From Microbacterium radiodurans (GTDB lineage: Bacteria > Actinomycetota > Actinomycetes > Actinomycetales > Microbacteriaceae): 64,000 nucleotides of DNA. The position numbers and the translations under genes were made by a program. The stretch lies in contig NZ_VYRZ01000003.1 in NCBI RefSeq assembly GCF_008710705.1, positions 186,001 through 250,000 of the forward strand, read 5' to 3'. The notes beneath the pieces are model-generated. The model was not told the origin of the DNA, made no database searches, and was given only the letters and a program-made list of their open reading frames with translations. This document shows, piece by piece, positions 37,797 through 49,591 of the stretch (positions are counted from its first letter, which is position 1; every line of letters starts with the position of its first letter).

Positions 37797-38891
37797 TCAC
37801 GCCGCTCGCGAGGGTCCGACGAGTGTCTCCGGCGGCCGTAGGTGCCCTCCGCGCGGACGAACACGAAGCATCGCCGGCCGCTCGACTGCGACCCAGCTCG
37901 CCCACGCCAGCAGGAGAGTGAACGCCCCTGCCGCGATCATGTACAGAGGGAGCCCCAAGGCCGCACCACCGCTCAGGATGACGAGCTGTTGTACCGGCCA
38001 GGCATAGATGTAGAAGCCGTAGCTGACGTCGTTGCGGGCGATCCATCGGGGCTGGGGGACGACGGCCGACAGCCACAGCAGGCCGTAGGCGAGGAACGGC
38101 GCCGCAGCCTGGCCCCCCCACCGAGGGACGAACGCGATCAGCAGCGTCGACGCAGCGAGGCCGACGAGGGCCAGAGTGGTGTTGAGGCCCTGCCGGTCGA
38201 TGAGGAAGTACACCAACGCTCCGCCGAAGAAGAAGGGCGCCAGCTTGGCCAGCAGACCGAAACTCTGATCGAGCCCAAACCGCTCGAGGGCGGGGAGGAG
38301 AATCCATGCGGCCAGGCTCAGGATGAAGACGCCGCCGACGAGGATGGCGTTGCGCCGGAAGAGCGCGAGGCCGCCGAGCACCCACACGATGATGTAGCAG
38401 GCGAATTCGTAGAACAGCGTCCACAGAGAGCCGTTCCACACTCCCGCGTACGGAACGGAATCGAGAGTGGACCCGATCGTGTAGCTGTCGATGTAGAGCG
38501 TTACATTGCTCCAGACGTACTGGAACGGAGTCGTCGGTGTGCTGAAGTATCCGCTGAGGGAACCGCGCTCCAGCAGCATCGCGATAGGGCCGCAGATGAA
38601 GGCGATCACGAGGAGGCAGACGATGAACGCCGGGAAGATCCGCGCGATCCGATGCAGGAGGTAGGGACCGGCTTCCGTTCTGATCCTGCTGCGGGTGATG
38701 AGGAACCCGCTCAGGACGAAGAAGCCCGCGACCGCCCAGCCACCCAGATTTTCGCCATGAAGATGCGGTCCCTCTCCGGCGCCGTAGATGTAGTACGAGT
38801 GTGCGACGAGGACGAGCGCCGCCAGCACGAGCCGGAACAGATTCAGGCTGTTGTCACGGTACGGGTACGGGCGCCAGCGCGAAGCGGTCAC
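37797..38891 (-). CDS. Acyltransferase 3 family membrane protein
   Basis: 364 residues, about ten membrane segments. It begins NLFRLVLAALVLVAHSYYIYG, with the catalytic histidine of the AT3 family (O-acetyl or other acyl transfer to surface glycans), and has FFVLSGFLITRS. The frame is open upstream, but the GTG overlaps the epimerase stop as GTGA. Probably decorates the polymer of this locus. No SGNH domain, unlike the protein at 42178. Confidence 0.85.
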   Translation of the reverse strand: MTASRWRPYPYRDNSLNLFRLVLAALVLVAHSYYIYGAGEGPHLHGENLGGWAVAGFFVLSGFLITRSRIRTEAGPYLLHRIARIFPAFIVCLLVIAFICGPIAMLLERGSLSGYFSTPTTPFQYVWSNVTLYIDSYTIGSTLDSVPYAGVWNGSLWTLFYEFACYIIVWVLGGLALFRRNAILVGGVFILSLAAWILLPALERFGLDQSFGLLAKLAPFFFGGALVYFLIDRQGLNTTLALVGLAASTLLIAFVPRWGGQAAAPFLAYGLLWLSAVVPQPRWIARNDVSYGFYIYAWPVQQLVILSGGAALGLPLYMIAAGAFTLLLAWASWVAVERPAMLRVRPRGGHLRPPETLVGPSRAA

Positions 38892-40030
38892 TTCAGCAGG
38901 TTCTTCGCGGCCATCTCGTCGAGCGACTTCTGATAGTTGTCGCCTTCCACCGGCTCGGTCAGCACCCACTCCGCGAACCGCTTCACGCCTTCGGCGAACG
39001 GCACCGACGGCGTGAACCCGAGAACCTCGCGAAGTCGCGTCGTGTCGGCCACGTTGTGGCGGATGTCGCCGAGACGGTAGTTGCCGGAGACGCGGGTCGG
39101 GATGTCGCGGCCATATGCCTCGGTCAGCGCTTCGACGACGTCGAGGACGGTCGTGGCCACGCCGGACCCCACATTGAAGACGCCACCGGCGGCGGCAGGC
39201 GACGTCGTCGCCAGGTAGGTCGCTTCGACGACGTCGTCGATGTAGACGAAGTCTCGGGACTCGAGTCCGTCCTCGAAGATGTTGATCTCTTTGCCTTGGC
39301 GGATCAGCGTCGAGAAGATCGACAAGATACCCGTGTACGGGTTCTTGAGCGATTGGCCCGGCCCGTACACATTCTGATAGCGAAGAGCGACCGGTTCGAT
39401 GCCGATGGTCGGAGCCACTGTCATGATGAGGGCCTCCTGCATCTGCTTTGTGATCCCGTAGACGCTGGAAGGATGTAGCTTCGCCGACTCGTCGGTCGGG
39501 ATCAGCTCGAGTCGACCTTCGCCTTCGCCTTCGACGTGGACGTCGAAGTCGCCTGCAGCCATCGCGGCGTCGGCCCGGTGGGGTGGGTACACGACGCGCC
39601 CGTCAGAGGTGCGGTAAGCGCCTTCGCCGTAGATGGAACGGGAGGAGGCGATCACGATCCGGCGAACAGAATGCTCCGTGTTGGCGAGGAGATCGAGCAG
39701 TTTGGCGGTGCCTCCGGTGTTGACCTCGACGTAGCGATCGATTTCATACATCGACTGACCCGTGCCGGTCTCGGCGGCGAGGTGGACCACCGCGGTCACA
39801 TCCGAGAGCGCGCGGGCGAGGGCATCAGAGGACGTGACCGAGCCTTGGATGACGGTCGCGATACCGTCCAGCGATCGCAGGAGCGGAGAGGTCGTGCCCG
39901 GGTCGTCGCCGTGGACCTGCGCGATGAGCGAATCCAGCACGGTGACGCGATGTCCTTCTGACGAAAGACGCCGCGCGAGTCGACTACCGATGAACCCGGC
40001 GCCGCCGGTGATGAGGACGTGTTCGGTCAT
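38888..40030 (-). CDS. NAD-dependent nucleotide-sugar epimerase/dehydratase
   Basis: 380-residue extended short-chain dehydrogenase. It has the NAD loop [16 protein letters not shown], the catalytic pair SSVYGITK, RYQNVYGPGQS, and DGLESRDFVYIDDVVEA. It is longer than UDP-glucose 4-epimerase because of an insert around 155-185. It may act on dTDP-L-rhamnose (4-epimerase, giving 6-deoxy-talose), given the complete rml set nearby, but the substrate is a guess. The start has a modest GGGAG site. Confidence 0.82.
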   Translation of the reverse strand: MTEHVLITGGAGFIGSRLARRLSSEGHRVTVLDSLIAQVHGDDPGTTSPLLRSLDGIATVIQGSVTSSDALARALSDVTAVVHLAAETGTGQSMYEIDRYVEVNTGGTAKLLDLLANTEHSVRRIVIASSRSIYGEGAYRTSDGRVVYPPHRADAAMAAGDFDVHVEGEGEGRLELIPTDESAKLHPSSVYGITKQMQEALIMTVAPTIGIEPVALRYQNVYGPGQSLKNPYTGILSIFSTLIRQGKEINIFEDGLESRDFVYIDDVVEATYLATTSPAAAGGVFNVGSGVATTVLDVVEALTEAYGRDIPTRVSGNYRLGDIRHNVADTTRLREVLGFTPSVPFAEGVKRFAEWVLTEPVEGDNYQKSLDEMAAKNLLK

Positions 40031-40062
40031 CGTGACTCCCAGGTCTCAGAACGGAGCCCAGA

Positions 40063-40953
40063 TCACACAGAGAAGATATGGGCCAGCGTTGATCCTAGCC
40101 CCTGCCTCGTGCCATGACGGAGAACGCCCGGGAGCTCTGCGACCGCGTGCAGACGCGAGAACAGGCGTATCCGTGCGGTCCGCGCGGTCCGTCGCCAGCG
40201 TCTCTCCTGCGCGAGTTCCGCGGCCGCGCGGTAGTAGGTCCGCTCATCCCGGAAACGGCGCCCGTCGAGCAGCGTCTTTTGGGACGCGGAGCCGCCGTGG
40301 CGCCGGTAGGAGAAGGCCTTCTCCGGGGTGAACGCGAGTGACCCACCTGCGAACGCGATGTCCATCAGAAGTGCGAGATCCTGAATGATCGGCAGGCCGT
40401 CACGGAAATCGATCCGCTTCAAGCTCTCGGTGCGGAACGTGAGCGAAGGCCAGTAGAGCCAATCGCCGCGGATGAGACTGGTCGCCATGCTCTCGGAGCT
40501 GAGCACCACGACATCCGACTTTGTCCGGGGCGCGAGACACCCCTGCTTCACACGATCGACCAGGGGACGGACCAGCTTCCCGTGCTCATCAATGACGTCG
40601 ACTCCGGGCTGCAGGACATCGGCCTGGGGTGAGGCGGCGATCATGCGTTCGATCACGTCCACATAATTCGGGTGGAGCAGATCGTCACATCCGAGGAGCG
40701 TCACGAACGGCCCGCTCGCTCGGCGGATGGCTTCGCGATAGTTCTCGGTGATACCGAGGTTCACGTCGTTTCGGACGTAGGTGATTCGCTCGTCGGTCTC
40801 GCGCTCGAAGTACTGCGCGACAGCCCGGTCCGGGTAGCAATCATCGATGATGGTCAGGCGCCAATGCGGGTTCTGCTGGGCGCGGACCGAGTCGACGGTT
40901 TCGTACAGGAGCGCGGGGTCGCCCCAGAAGGGGACGAAGATCTCAAGAGTCAT
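40063..40953 (-). CDS. Family 2 glycosyltransferase
   Basis: 296-residue GT-A enzyme. The N-terminus is EIFVPFWGDPALLYETVDSV; IDDCYPD and LLGCDDLLHPNYV give the donor and metal site. The last about 60 residues are Arg-rich and may contact the membrane. TAATCT lies nine bases before the ATG. Sugar unknown. It is divergent from glf. Confidence 0.85.
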   Translation of the reverse strand: MTLEIFVPFWGDPALLYETVDSVRAQQNPHWRLTIIDDCYPDRAVAQYFERETDERITYVRNDVNLGITENYREAIRRASGPFVTLLGCDDLLHPNYVDVIERMIAASPQADVLQPGVDVIDEHGKLVRPLVDRVKQGCLAPRTKSDVVVLSSESMATSLIRGDWLYWPSLTFRTESLKRIDFRDGLPIIQDLALLMDIAFAGGSLAFTPEKAFSYRRHGGSASQKTLLDGRRFRDERTYYRAAAELAQERRWRRTARTARIRLFSRLHAVAELPGVLRHGTRQGLGSTLAHIFSV

Positions 40954-40984
40954 GACTCGTCCAGATTACGGAATTGAGCGGCGA

Positions 40985-44205
<3,221 letters not shown>

Positions 44206-44216
44206 CACTCGGGCCA

Positions 44217-44222
44217 TAGGAT
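44217..44222 (+). promoter_or_regulatory. -10 element of the second ABC exporter
   Basis: TAGGAT, seven bases before the GTG at 44230. Confidence 0.55.
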
Positions 44223-44229
44223 CGAACCC

Positions 44230-45021
44230 GTGAGTCCCGCCGTCGTCGGCGCCCCCGGATCGCCGCGGCGCTACCTCCACTCGTTGTGGCTGCTATCGGC
44301 GCGCGACCTGCGGGTGCGGTACTCGACCAGTGCGCTGGGATACCTCTGGTCGGTCCTCGATCCGCTCGTGATGAGCGGCATCTATTGGTTCGTCTTCACC
44401 CAGGTGTTCCAGCGCGGCGTCGGCGAGACGCCCTACATCGTCTTCCTCATCACGGCCCTCCTGCCCTGGGTGTGGTTCAACTCCGCCGTCACCGACTTCA
44501 CCCGCGCGTTCAACAAAGATGCGCGGCTCGTGCGCTCGACATCGATCCCGCGGTCGATCTGGGTCGGGCGCATCGTCCTGAGCAAGGGCATCGAGTTCCT
44601 TTTCTCGCTTCCCGTGCTCGCGCTGTTCGCGATCTTCGGCGGTGCGACGGTGAACTGGGCGCTGCTCCTCTTCCCGGTCGCGGTGATGCTGCAGATCATC
44701 CTGCTCCTCGGGCTCGGACTCATCGTCGCGCCCCTCTGCGTGCTTTGGGGCGACCTTGAGCGCACCACCAGACTCGTTCTGCGGGCGCTCTTCTACGCCT
44801 CGCCGATCATCTACGGCGTCGCCGACCTGCCCGGGATCTTCAAGGAGCTCGGCGCGTTCAACCCGCTCGCCGGTATCTTCACGCTCTACCGGGTCGGCTT
44901 CTTCCCAGACCAGTGGGACACGCTGTCCGTCATCGTGGGGGCCGCGACGAGCTTTCTCGTCCTCGCGCTCGGGCTGCTCGTCTTCAAGCGCCTCGAGCGC
45001 CCCGTGCTGAAGGAGCTGTGA
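44230..45021 (+). CDS. wzm: ABC-2 type polysaccharide export permease (Wzm-like), second exporter
   Basis: 263 residues. LLSARDLRVRYSTSALGYLWSVLDPL is the family N-terminal motif, followed by about six membrane segments, and FNPLAGIFTLYRVGFFP near the end. Only distantly like the permease at 24452, so the pair was not produced by recent duplication. The stop and the ATG of the ATPase gene share one base. Confidence 0.9.
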   Translation: MSPAVVGAPGSPRRYLHSLWLLSARDLRVRYSTSALGYLWSVLDPLVMSGIYWFVFTQVFQRGVGETPYIVFLITALLPWVWFNSAVTDFTRAFNKDARLVRSTSIPRSIWVGRIVLSKGIEFLFSLPVLALFAIFGGATVNWALLLFPVAVMLQIILLLGLGLIVAPLCVLWGDLERTTRLVLRALFYASPIIYGVADLPGIFKELGAFNPLAGIFTLYRVGFFPDQWDTLSVIVGAATSFLVLALGLLVFKRLERPVLKEL

Positions 45022-45761
45022 TGCCGGAACTCGCGATCGAGGTACGAGACCTCGGCGTCCGCTTCCGCCGCAACCGACGGGGACGGCGAAACCTCAAGGA
45101 CCTGTTCGGCGGCGCGTCCCGGCGCAGCCGCCCCGGCGAGTTCTGGGCGCTCCGCAACGTGTCGTTCACCGTCGAGCCCGGCGAATCAATCGGAGTCGTC
45201 GGGCGCAACGGCCAGGGAAAGTCGACGCTCCTCAAGCTCGTCGCCGGCGTTCTGCTGTCGGATGAGGGCAGCGTCGACGTGCACGGCGGCGTCGCGCCGC
45301 TCATCGAGATCACGGGCGGTTTCGTGGGCGACCTCACGGTCCGCGAGAACGTGCGCCTCACGGCGGGCCTGCACGGCATGTCTAAGGCCGAGGTCAATCG
45401 CCGGTTCGACGACATCATCGACTTCGCCGAGATCGGCGACTTCGTCGACACCCCGTACAAGCACCTGTCCAACGGCATGAAGGTCCGGTTGGCGTTCTCC
45501 GTGGTGTCTCAGCTCGACGAGCCGATCCTGCTCGTCGACGAGGTGCTCGCCGTCGGCGATCGCGCGTTCCGTGCGAAGTGCTACAAGCGCATCGACGAGC
45601 TCCTCGCCGAGGGGCGGACGCTCTTCTTCGTGAGTCACAACGAGAAGGACCTCCGCCGCTTCTGCACGCGCGGTCTCTACCTCGACAAGGGCGGCCTCGT
45701 GCTTGACGCATCGATCGCCGACGTGCTCGATCGCTACAACGCCGACTACAACGCCGGCTGA
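45021..45761 (+). CDS. wzt: ABC polysaccharide export ATPase (Wzt-like), second exporter
   Basis: 246 residues, the same length as the first Wzt and likewise without a carbohydrate-binding tail. Walker A GRNGQGKST has a glutamine where the first copy has serine. Signature LSNGMKVRLAFSV, Walker B ILLVDEVLAVGD, switch FVSHN with asparagine after the histidine. The last 16 bases overlap the convergent transferase gene. Confidence 0.9.
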   Translation: MPELAIEVRDLGVRFRRNRRGRRNLKDLFGGASRRSRPGEFWALRNVSFTVEPGESIGVVGRNGQGKSTLLKLVAGVLLSDEGSVDVHGGVAPLIEITGGFVGDLTVRENVRLTAGLHGMSKAEVNRRFDDIIDFAEIGDFVDTPYKHLSNGMKVRLAFSVVSQLDEPILLVDEVLAVGDRAFRAKCYKRIDELLAEGRTLFFVSHNEKDLRRFCTRGLYLDKGGLVLDASIADVLDRYNADYNAG

Positions 45762-46714
45762 TCGGTCAGCGGCTGCATCGGGCGCCACGAGCGGTCGCGG
45801 GCGATCCGGGCGCCGTCGCGGAGGCCGCGGAAGAGGTTCGAGGTGCCGCGCACGGTGCGCTCGACGAAGAGCAGCCGGATGAGCTCCTTGCCGAATGTCA
45901 GCGTCGTTCCCAGACCGAAGAGCACCGGGTTGTAGACGCCGTTCGTGCGGTAGTAGTTCTTGATGTGGGCGCGGTTGCGCATGATGTAGTACCGGTAGGC
46001 GTCGCTCGAGGCGTTCATGTGGCGGATGCCCATGTCCCACTGGCGGATCTCGCGCGTGCGCCGCAGCACGAACTCGTCGACGATGACCGACGTCGTGATG
46101 CGCGAGGCGAGCCAGCCGTACATCTGGTCGTCCCAGTAGATGAAGAAGCGCGGGTCGGGCAGGCCGATGCGCGCGACGATCTCGCGGTTGATGAACATGC
46201 CCTCGAAGCAGCCCGAGTTCATCTCTTTGTAGCCCGACGCGCCGAACCCAGCCGGGGCGAAGGGGATGGGGATGCCCATGCGCTCGGCGATGCGGTACTG
46301 CCAGTAGAACTCGCTGCCGTCGAAGTCGTAGCGACGACCCTGGATGCTGCGGAACCGCGGCGCCCAGTGACCCATCCGTGCGAGGCCGTCGGGCAGCACC
46401 TCGACGTCGTCGTCCATCAGCCAGATCCACTCGGATCCGAGCTCGTACGCCGTGCGCACACCCTCGCTGAACCCGCCGGAGCCGCCCGTGTTCGTCTCGA
46501 GCCGGCGGTACACCAGCTCGGTCCCGAGCCGCTCGCGGAAGGATTCGACCACCTCGGTGGTGTCGTCAGTCGACGCGTTGTCGATGATGACCAGATGTCC
46601 GGGCTTCGGATCCATCACCACGACGCTCTCGAGGAGGCGCGAGAGGAGCCCCGATCGGTTGAAGGTGACGACGGCGATCGTCGCTGTCGACGAATCGAAA
46701 ACCTGCGCGCTCAC
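45746..46714 (-). CDS. Family 2 glycosyltransferase, GlfT1-like galactofuranosyltransferase
   Basis: 322-residue GT-A enzyme. AVVTFNRSGLLSRLLESV, VIIDNASTDDTTEVVESF, NTGGSGGFSEGVRTA, the metal site WLMDDDVEVLP, and FIYWDDQMYGW match the galactofuranosyl/rhamnosyl GT2 group, similar to the N-terminal domain architecture of GlfT1. In M. tuberculosis glfT1 lies between wzt and wzm; here it is beside the second exporter. It may add the first galactofuranose residues that the GlfT2-like enzyme extends. The GTG start follows TAGGAT by seven bases. Confidence 0.75.
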   Translation of the reverse strand: MSAQVFDSSTATIAVVTFNRSGLLSRLLESVVVMDPKPGHLVIIDNASTDDTTEVVESFRERLGTELVYRRLETNTGGSGGFSEGVRTAYELGSEWIWLMDDDVEVLPDGLARMGHWAPRFRSIQGRRYDFDGSEFYWQYRIAERMGIPIPFAPAGFGASGYKEMNSGCFEGMFINREIVARIGLPDPRFFIYWDDQMYGWLASRITTSVIVDEFVLRRTREIRQWDMGIRHMNASSDAYRYYIMRNRAHIKNYYRTNGVYNPVLFGLGTTLTFGKELIRLLFVERTVRGTSNLFRGLRDGARIARDRSWRPMQPLTDQPAL

Positions 46715-46721
46715 CGGCCCG

Positions 46722-46727
46722 ATCCTA
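46722..46727 (-). promoter_or_regulatory. -10 element of the GlfT1-like gene
   Basis: TAGGAT on the minus strand, seven bases before the GTG at 46714; it overlaps the end of the upstream ligase gene. Confidence 0.55.
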
Positions 46728-48068
46728 CCGTGCGATGCGGTGCGTCCCCGTCGGCGGATCCCCAGCTCCACCGCGCTCGACCGGCGGCAGGCGGGGCGAA
46801 TCGGGGATGCGCTCGCGCCACGAGCGGGATTGCCCGGCGCGCAGCGCGCACAGCACGAGCATGAGCCACCCGTATCCGTGCAGGGTGAAGCTCTCGAATA
46901 GCGAATCCACCAGCAGTGTCACGAGGATGAGCGGCGTCCACGCGTAGAGGATCGAGCGCCGTTCGGTGGCCACGAGCCACGCACGCCCGAGCGCGAGTCC
47001 GGCGAACGCGATGAACAGCAGCAGGCCCACCCAGCCGAGTTGGAGCACCACGTCGACGTAGGCGTTGAGCGCCGACCCGTGGCGGTCGTTCAGCGCCCGG
47101 TTGATCGCGATGAACGGGAAGTCGCCCCGCGACCAGGCGCCGAACCAGCCCCACCCCTGCACCGGTTCGAACCGGATGTACGCGGCGGTCTGCGACCAGA
47201 GCTCTGACCGGATGGAGAAGTCGGTGCCCGCACCGATCCACCGGATGATGCGTTCGCGCAGCAGATATCCCAGGAAGGCGCCGACCAGCACCACGCTCCC
47301 GAGCGCCAGCTGCACCGTCGCCCGTGCCGACCGGCGCACCCGGCGCACGAGCGTCAGCACCGCGGTCGCGGCGGCCGTCGCCACGGCCAGGACGAGAACG
47401 GTGGGCGAGTCCGACAGTGCTGCGAGGAGCGCGGCCAGGGCAGCCGAGAAGAGCGACAGGCCGGGACGCACCGACACCGTCCGCCACTCGATGTAGAACG
47501 TGATGAGCGCCAGCACCGCGATGAAGCCGAGCGCGTTGCGCGTGCCGAAAGCCCCCTGGATCGGCCCGAGAGAAGCGATGTCGCCCTCGATGCCCAGGAA
47601 CGCGAACGGCATGTCGAAGAAGACGCCCGAGAGGAGCTCGAGGACGAGCGAGGTGATGAGCAGCACGCGGAACACGTCCGCGAGAGCACGCACCGTCTGC
47701 AGGGTGTCGCGGGTGTTCCCGATGACGACGGCGAGGAATGCGATGCTCCCCGCCGACAGCCAACCGGCGATCGTGCCGCCCTCGTCGGTGGTCCAGGCCA
47801 CGCTCGCCAGCGCCCATCCGAGGAACAGCACGAGCGTGGTCGGCGCGACCCGCACGAGCGAGAGCTCCCGGCGCCGCACCACGAGCATCGCAGCGCCCAG
47901 GATGCAGAGACCGGCGATGACCGCGTTGTAGGTCACCCTCCCCGCGGTGCGCTCCACGAGATGCTCCGCGAACACGGCGGCGAGGGCGGTCTGCGCGAAC
48001 GCCTGCGCGAACGCGGCCGAGTCGAGCGTGCGGACGAACCACGAGCGGGAGAGCTCGGGCGGGCTCAC
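46725..48068 (-). CDS. O-antigen ligase/polymerase-like membrane protein (first of three)
   Basis: 447 residues, about 11-12 membrane segments. The long outer loop carries the Wzy/WaaL core: SELWSQTAAYIRFEPVQGWGWFGAWSRG and HGSALNAYVDVVLQLGWVGLLLF. It polymerises repeat units or transfers finished glycan. More distant from the next two copies than they are from each other. The GTG overlaps the stop of the second copy as GTGA. Confidence 0.8.
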   Translation of the reverse strand: MSPPELSRSWFVRTLDSAAFAQAFAQTALAAVFAEHLVERTAGRVTYNAVIAGLCILGAAMLVVRRRELSLVRVAPTTLVLFLGWALASVAWTTDEGGTIAGWLSAGSIAFLAVVIGNTRDTLQTVRALADVFRVLLITSLVLELLSGVFFDMPFAFLGIEGDIASLGPIQGAFGTRNALGFIAVLALITFYIEWRTVSVRPGLSLFSAALAALLAALSDSPTVLVLAVATAAATAVLTLVRRVRRSARATVQLALGSVVLVGAFLGYLLRERIIRWIGAGTDFSIRSELWSQTAAYIRFEPVQGWGWFGAWSRGDFPFIAINRALNDRHGSALNAYVDVVLQLGWVGLLLFIAFAGLALGRAWLVATERRSILYAWTPLILVTLLVDSLFESFTLHGYGWLMLVLCALRAGQSRSWRERIPDSPRLPPVERGGAGDPPTGTHRIAR

Positions 48069-49471
48069 CGGGTGCCCTCCAGCGGCCACGCGGCCGCGAG
48101 GGTCGAGCGGCGTCGCACCGGCGTTCCGCGCAGTCGGGCCGGAGCCTGCTTGATCGCGAAGGCGAGCATGACGAGGAGGAACCAGCCCCAATTCAGCAGC
48201 GGGGACGACTCCGTCAGGCTCTGAACCGCCAGGATCGTCGCCACGAGGGCCGGGATGAGCAGCAGGCGGGAGCGGGGCGCGCGCGGTTCGCCCGGCTCGG
48301 GCACACGTCCGAGCGCGAGGAACCACGCGCGCCACGTGAAGGCCCCGAGGGCGACGGCGAAGAACACCACGCCGACCAGGCCGAGCTGCATGGCGACGTC
48401 GAACCACGTGCTGTGCGCCTGCATGACGCTCACGCCGCGATCGACGATCCACCCGTCGAACGACGGGTCGGTCGGCACCCAGGGAACGGAGTACCCCCAG
48501 CCGTACAACGGGCTCTGGGCGAATCGCTCGAGCACCGTCGCCCAGATCTCCTTCCGTCCGCTGAGGTCGGAGGAACGGCCGAGCACGTCGAAGAGCTCGT
48601 CCTGGAAGACCCACAGCGTCGTCACGAGGGCGACGCCGAATGAGACGAAGACGACGTAAAGAACACGCCGGGTCGCGGCATCCGGAGCGCGCCGCATCAG
48701 CAGGACGACCGCGATCACGATGACGATCGCGAGCGCGCACATCGTCGCGGTCGCCGACGACCCGCGCCAGAAGCAGAACGCCGAGACGCCGAGCCACGCC
48801 ACGAGCGGCCACCGCGCCGCATCTCGGGTCACGAGCTGCAGGCCGAACACGACGAGCCCGAGCAGCGCGATGTACGCGAGGGAGTTCGCGTTGCCGAAGA
48901 TGCCCTGGATGCGGTCGTCGGTGAAGAGCTTGTCGCGCGACCAGAACTGGATCGGATCCCCGGCGAAGTCGGGTCCGGGACGGACGAAGTGCGGCAGGAT
49001 CGGCCCGCGCCACACGAGCGAGACCCACAGCTCGAACGCGATCGAGAGCGCCAGCATCCACTTCACCGCCGCCGCGATCGCGTGGATGATCTGACGTCCC
49101 GTGAGCATCGACGCGACGAAGAGCGCCTGCGCCGTGGTCGCCAGCAGCAGCGCGAGCGTGAGGGCGGTGGCGCCCGGCCACGCGGTCCAGGTCAGCGAGG
49201 CGACCGCCCAACCGACGTAGGCGAGGGCGAACCAGGGAAGCCGGCGCCAGGCGCGATGCGGACGCCGGATGATCCAGATGGCGGCCGAGACCAGGGTCGT
49301 CACGCCGGCGACGATCGCCGAGCCGACGACGCCGAAAGCCATGAGCCAGGCGGTGCCGGCCATCGACGAGGCGATGACCGCGACGCACCACGCGCGGACG
49401 AACCGCGACTCCATGGGGGAGATGGGCACCGACGTTGTCACCGCGGCGGGCGGATGCGAGTCGGGGGCCAT
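48065..49471 (-). CDS. O-antigen ligase/polymerase-like membrane protein (second of three)
   Basis: 468 residues with about 12 membrane segments. Core loop: GRKEIWATVLERFAQSPLYGWGYSVPW and VSVMQAHSTWFDVAMQLGLVGVVFF. Very similar along its whole length to the third copy (NWGWFL near the C-terminus, SMAGTAWLMAFGVV near the N-terminus), so the two are tandem paralogues. TACCCT lies nine bases before the ATG, as in the third copy. Confidence 0.8.
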   Translation of the reverse strand: MAPDSHPPAAVTTSVPISPMESRFVRAWCVAVIASSMAGTAWLMAFGVVGSAIVAGVTTLVSAAIWIIRRPHRAWRRLPWFALAYVGWAVASLTWTAWPGATALTLALLLATTAQALFVASMLTGRQIIHAIAAAVKWMLALSIAFELWVSLVWRGPILPHFVRPGPDFAGDPIQFWSRDKLFTDDRIQGIFGNANSLAYIALLGLVVFGLQLVTRDAARWPLVAWLGVSAFCFWRGSSATATMCALAIVIVIAVVLLMRRAPDAATRRVLYVVFVSFGVALVTTLWVFQDELFDVLGRSSDLSGRKEIWATVLERFAQSPLYGWGYSVPWVPTDPSFDGWIVDRGVSVMQAHSTWFDVAMQLGLVGVVFFAVALGAFTWRAWFLALGRVPEPGEPRAPRSRLLLIPALVATILAVQSLTESSPLLNWGWFLLVMLAFAIKQAPARLRGTPVRRRSTLAAAWPLEGTR

Positions 49472-49591
49472 GATCCCCTCAGGGTAGCGCGGCGTCGATC
49501 GCGTTCCCGGGGACCCGGACGATGTGCAACGGCATCGTTGCGAACCCATACCGAGCGGGAGGATGCCGCGTGATCGCGGCCCGCGCGATGG

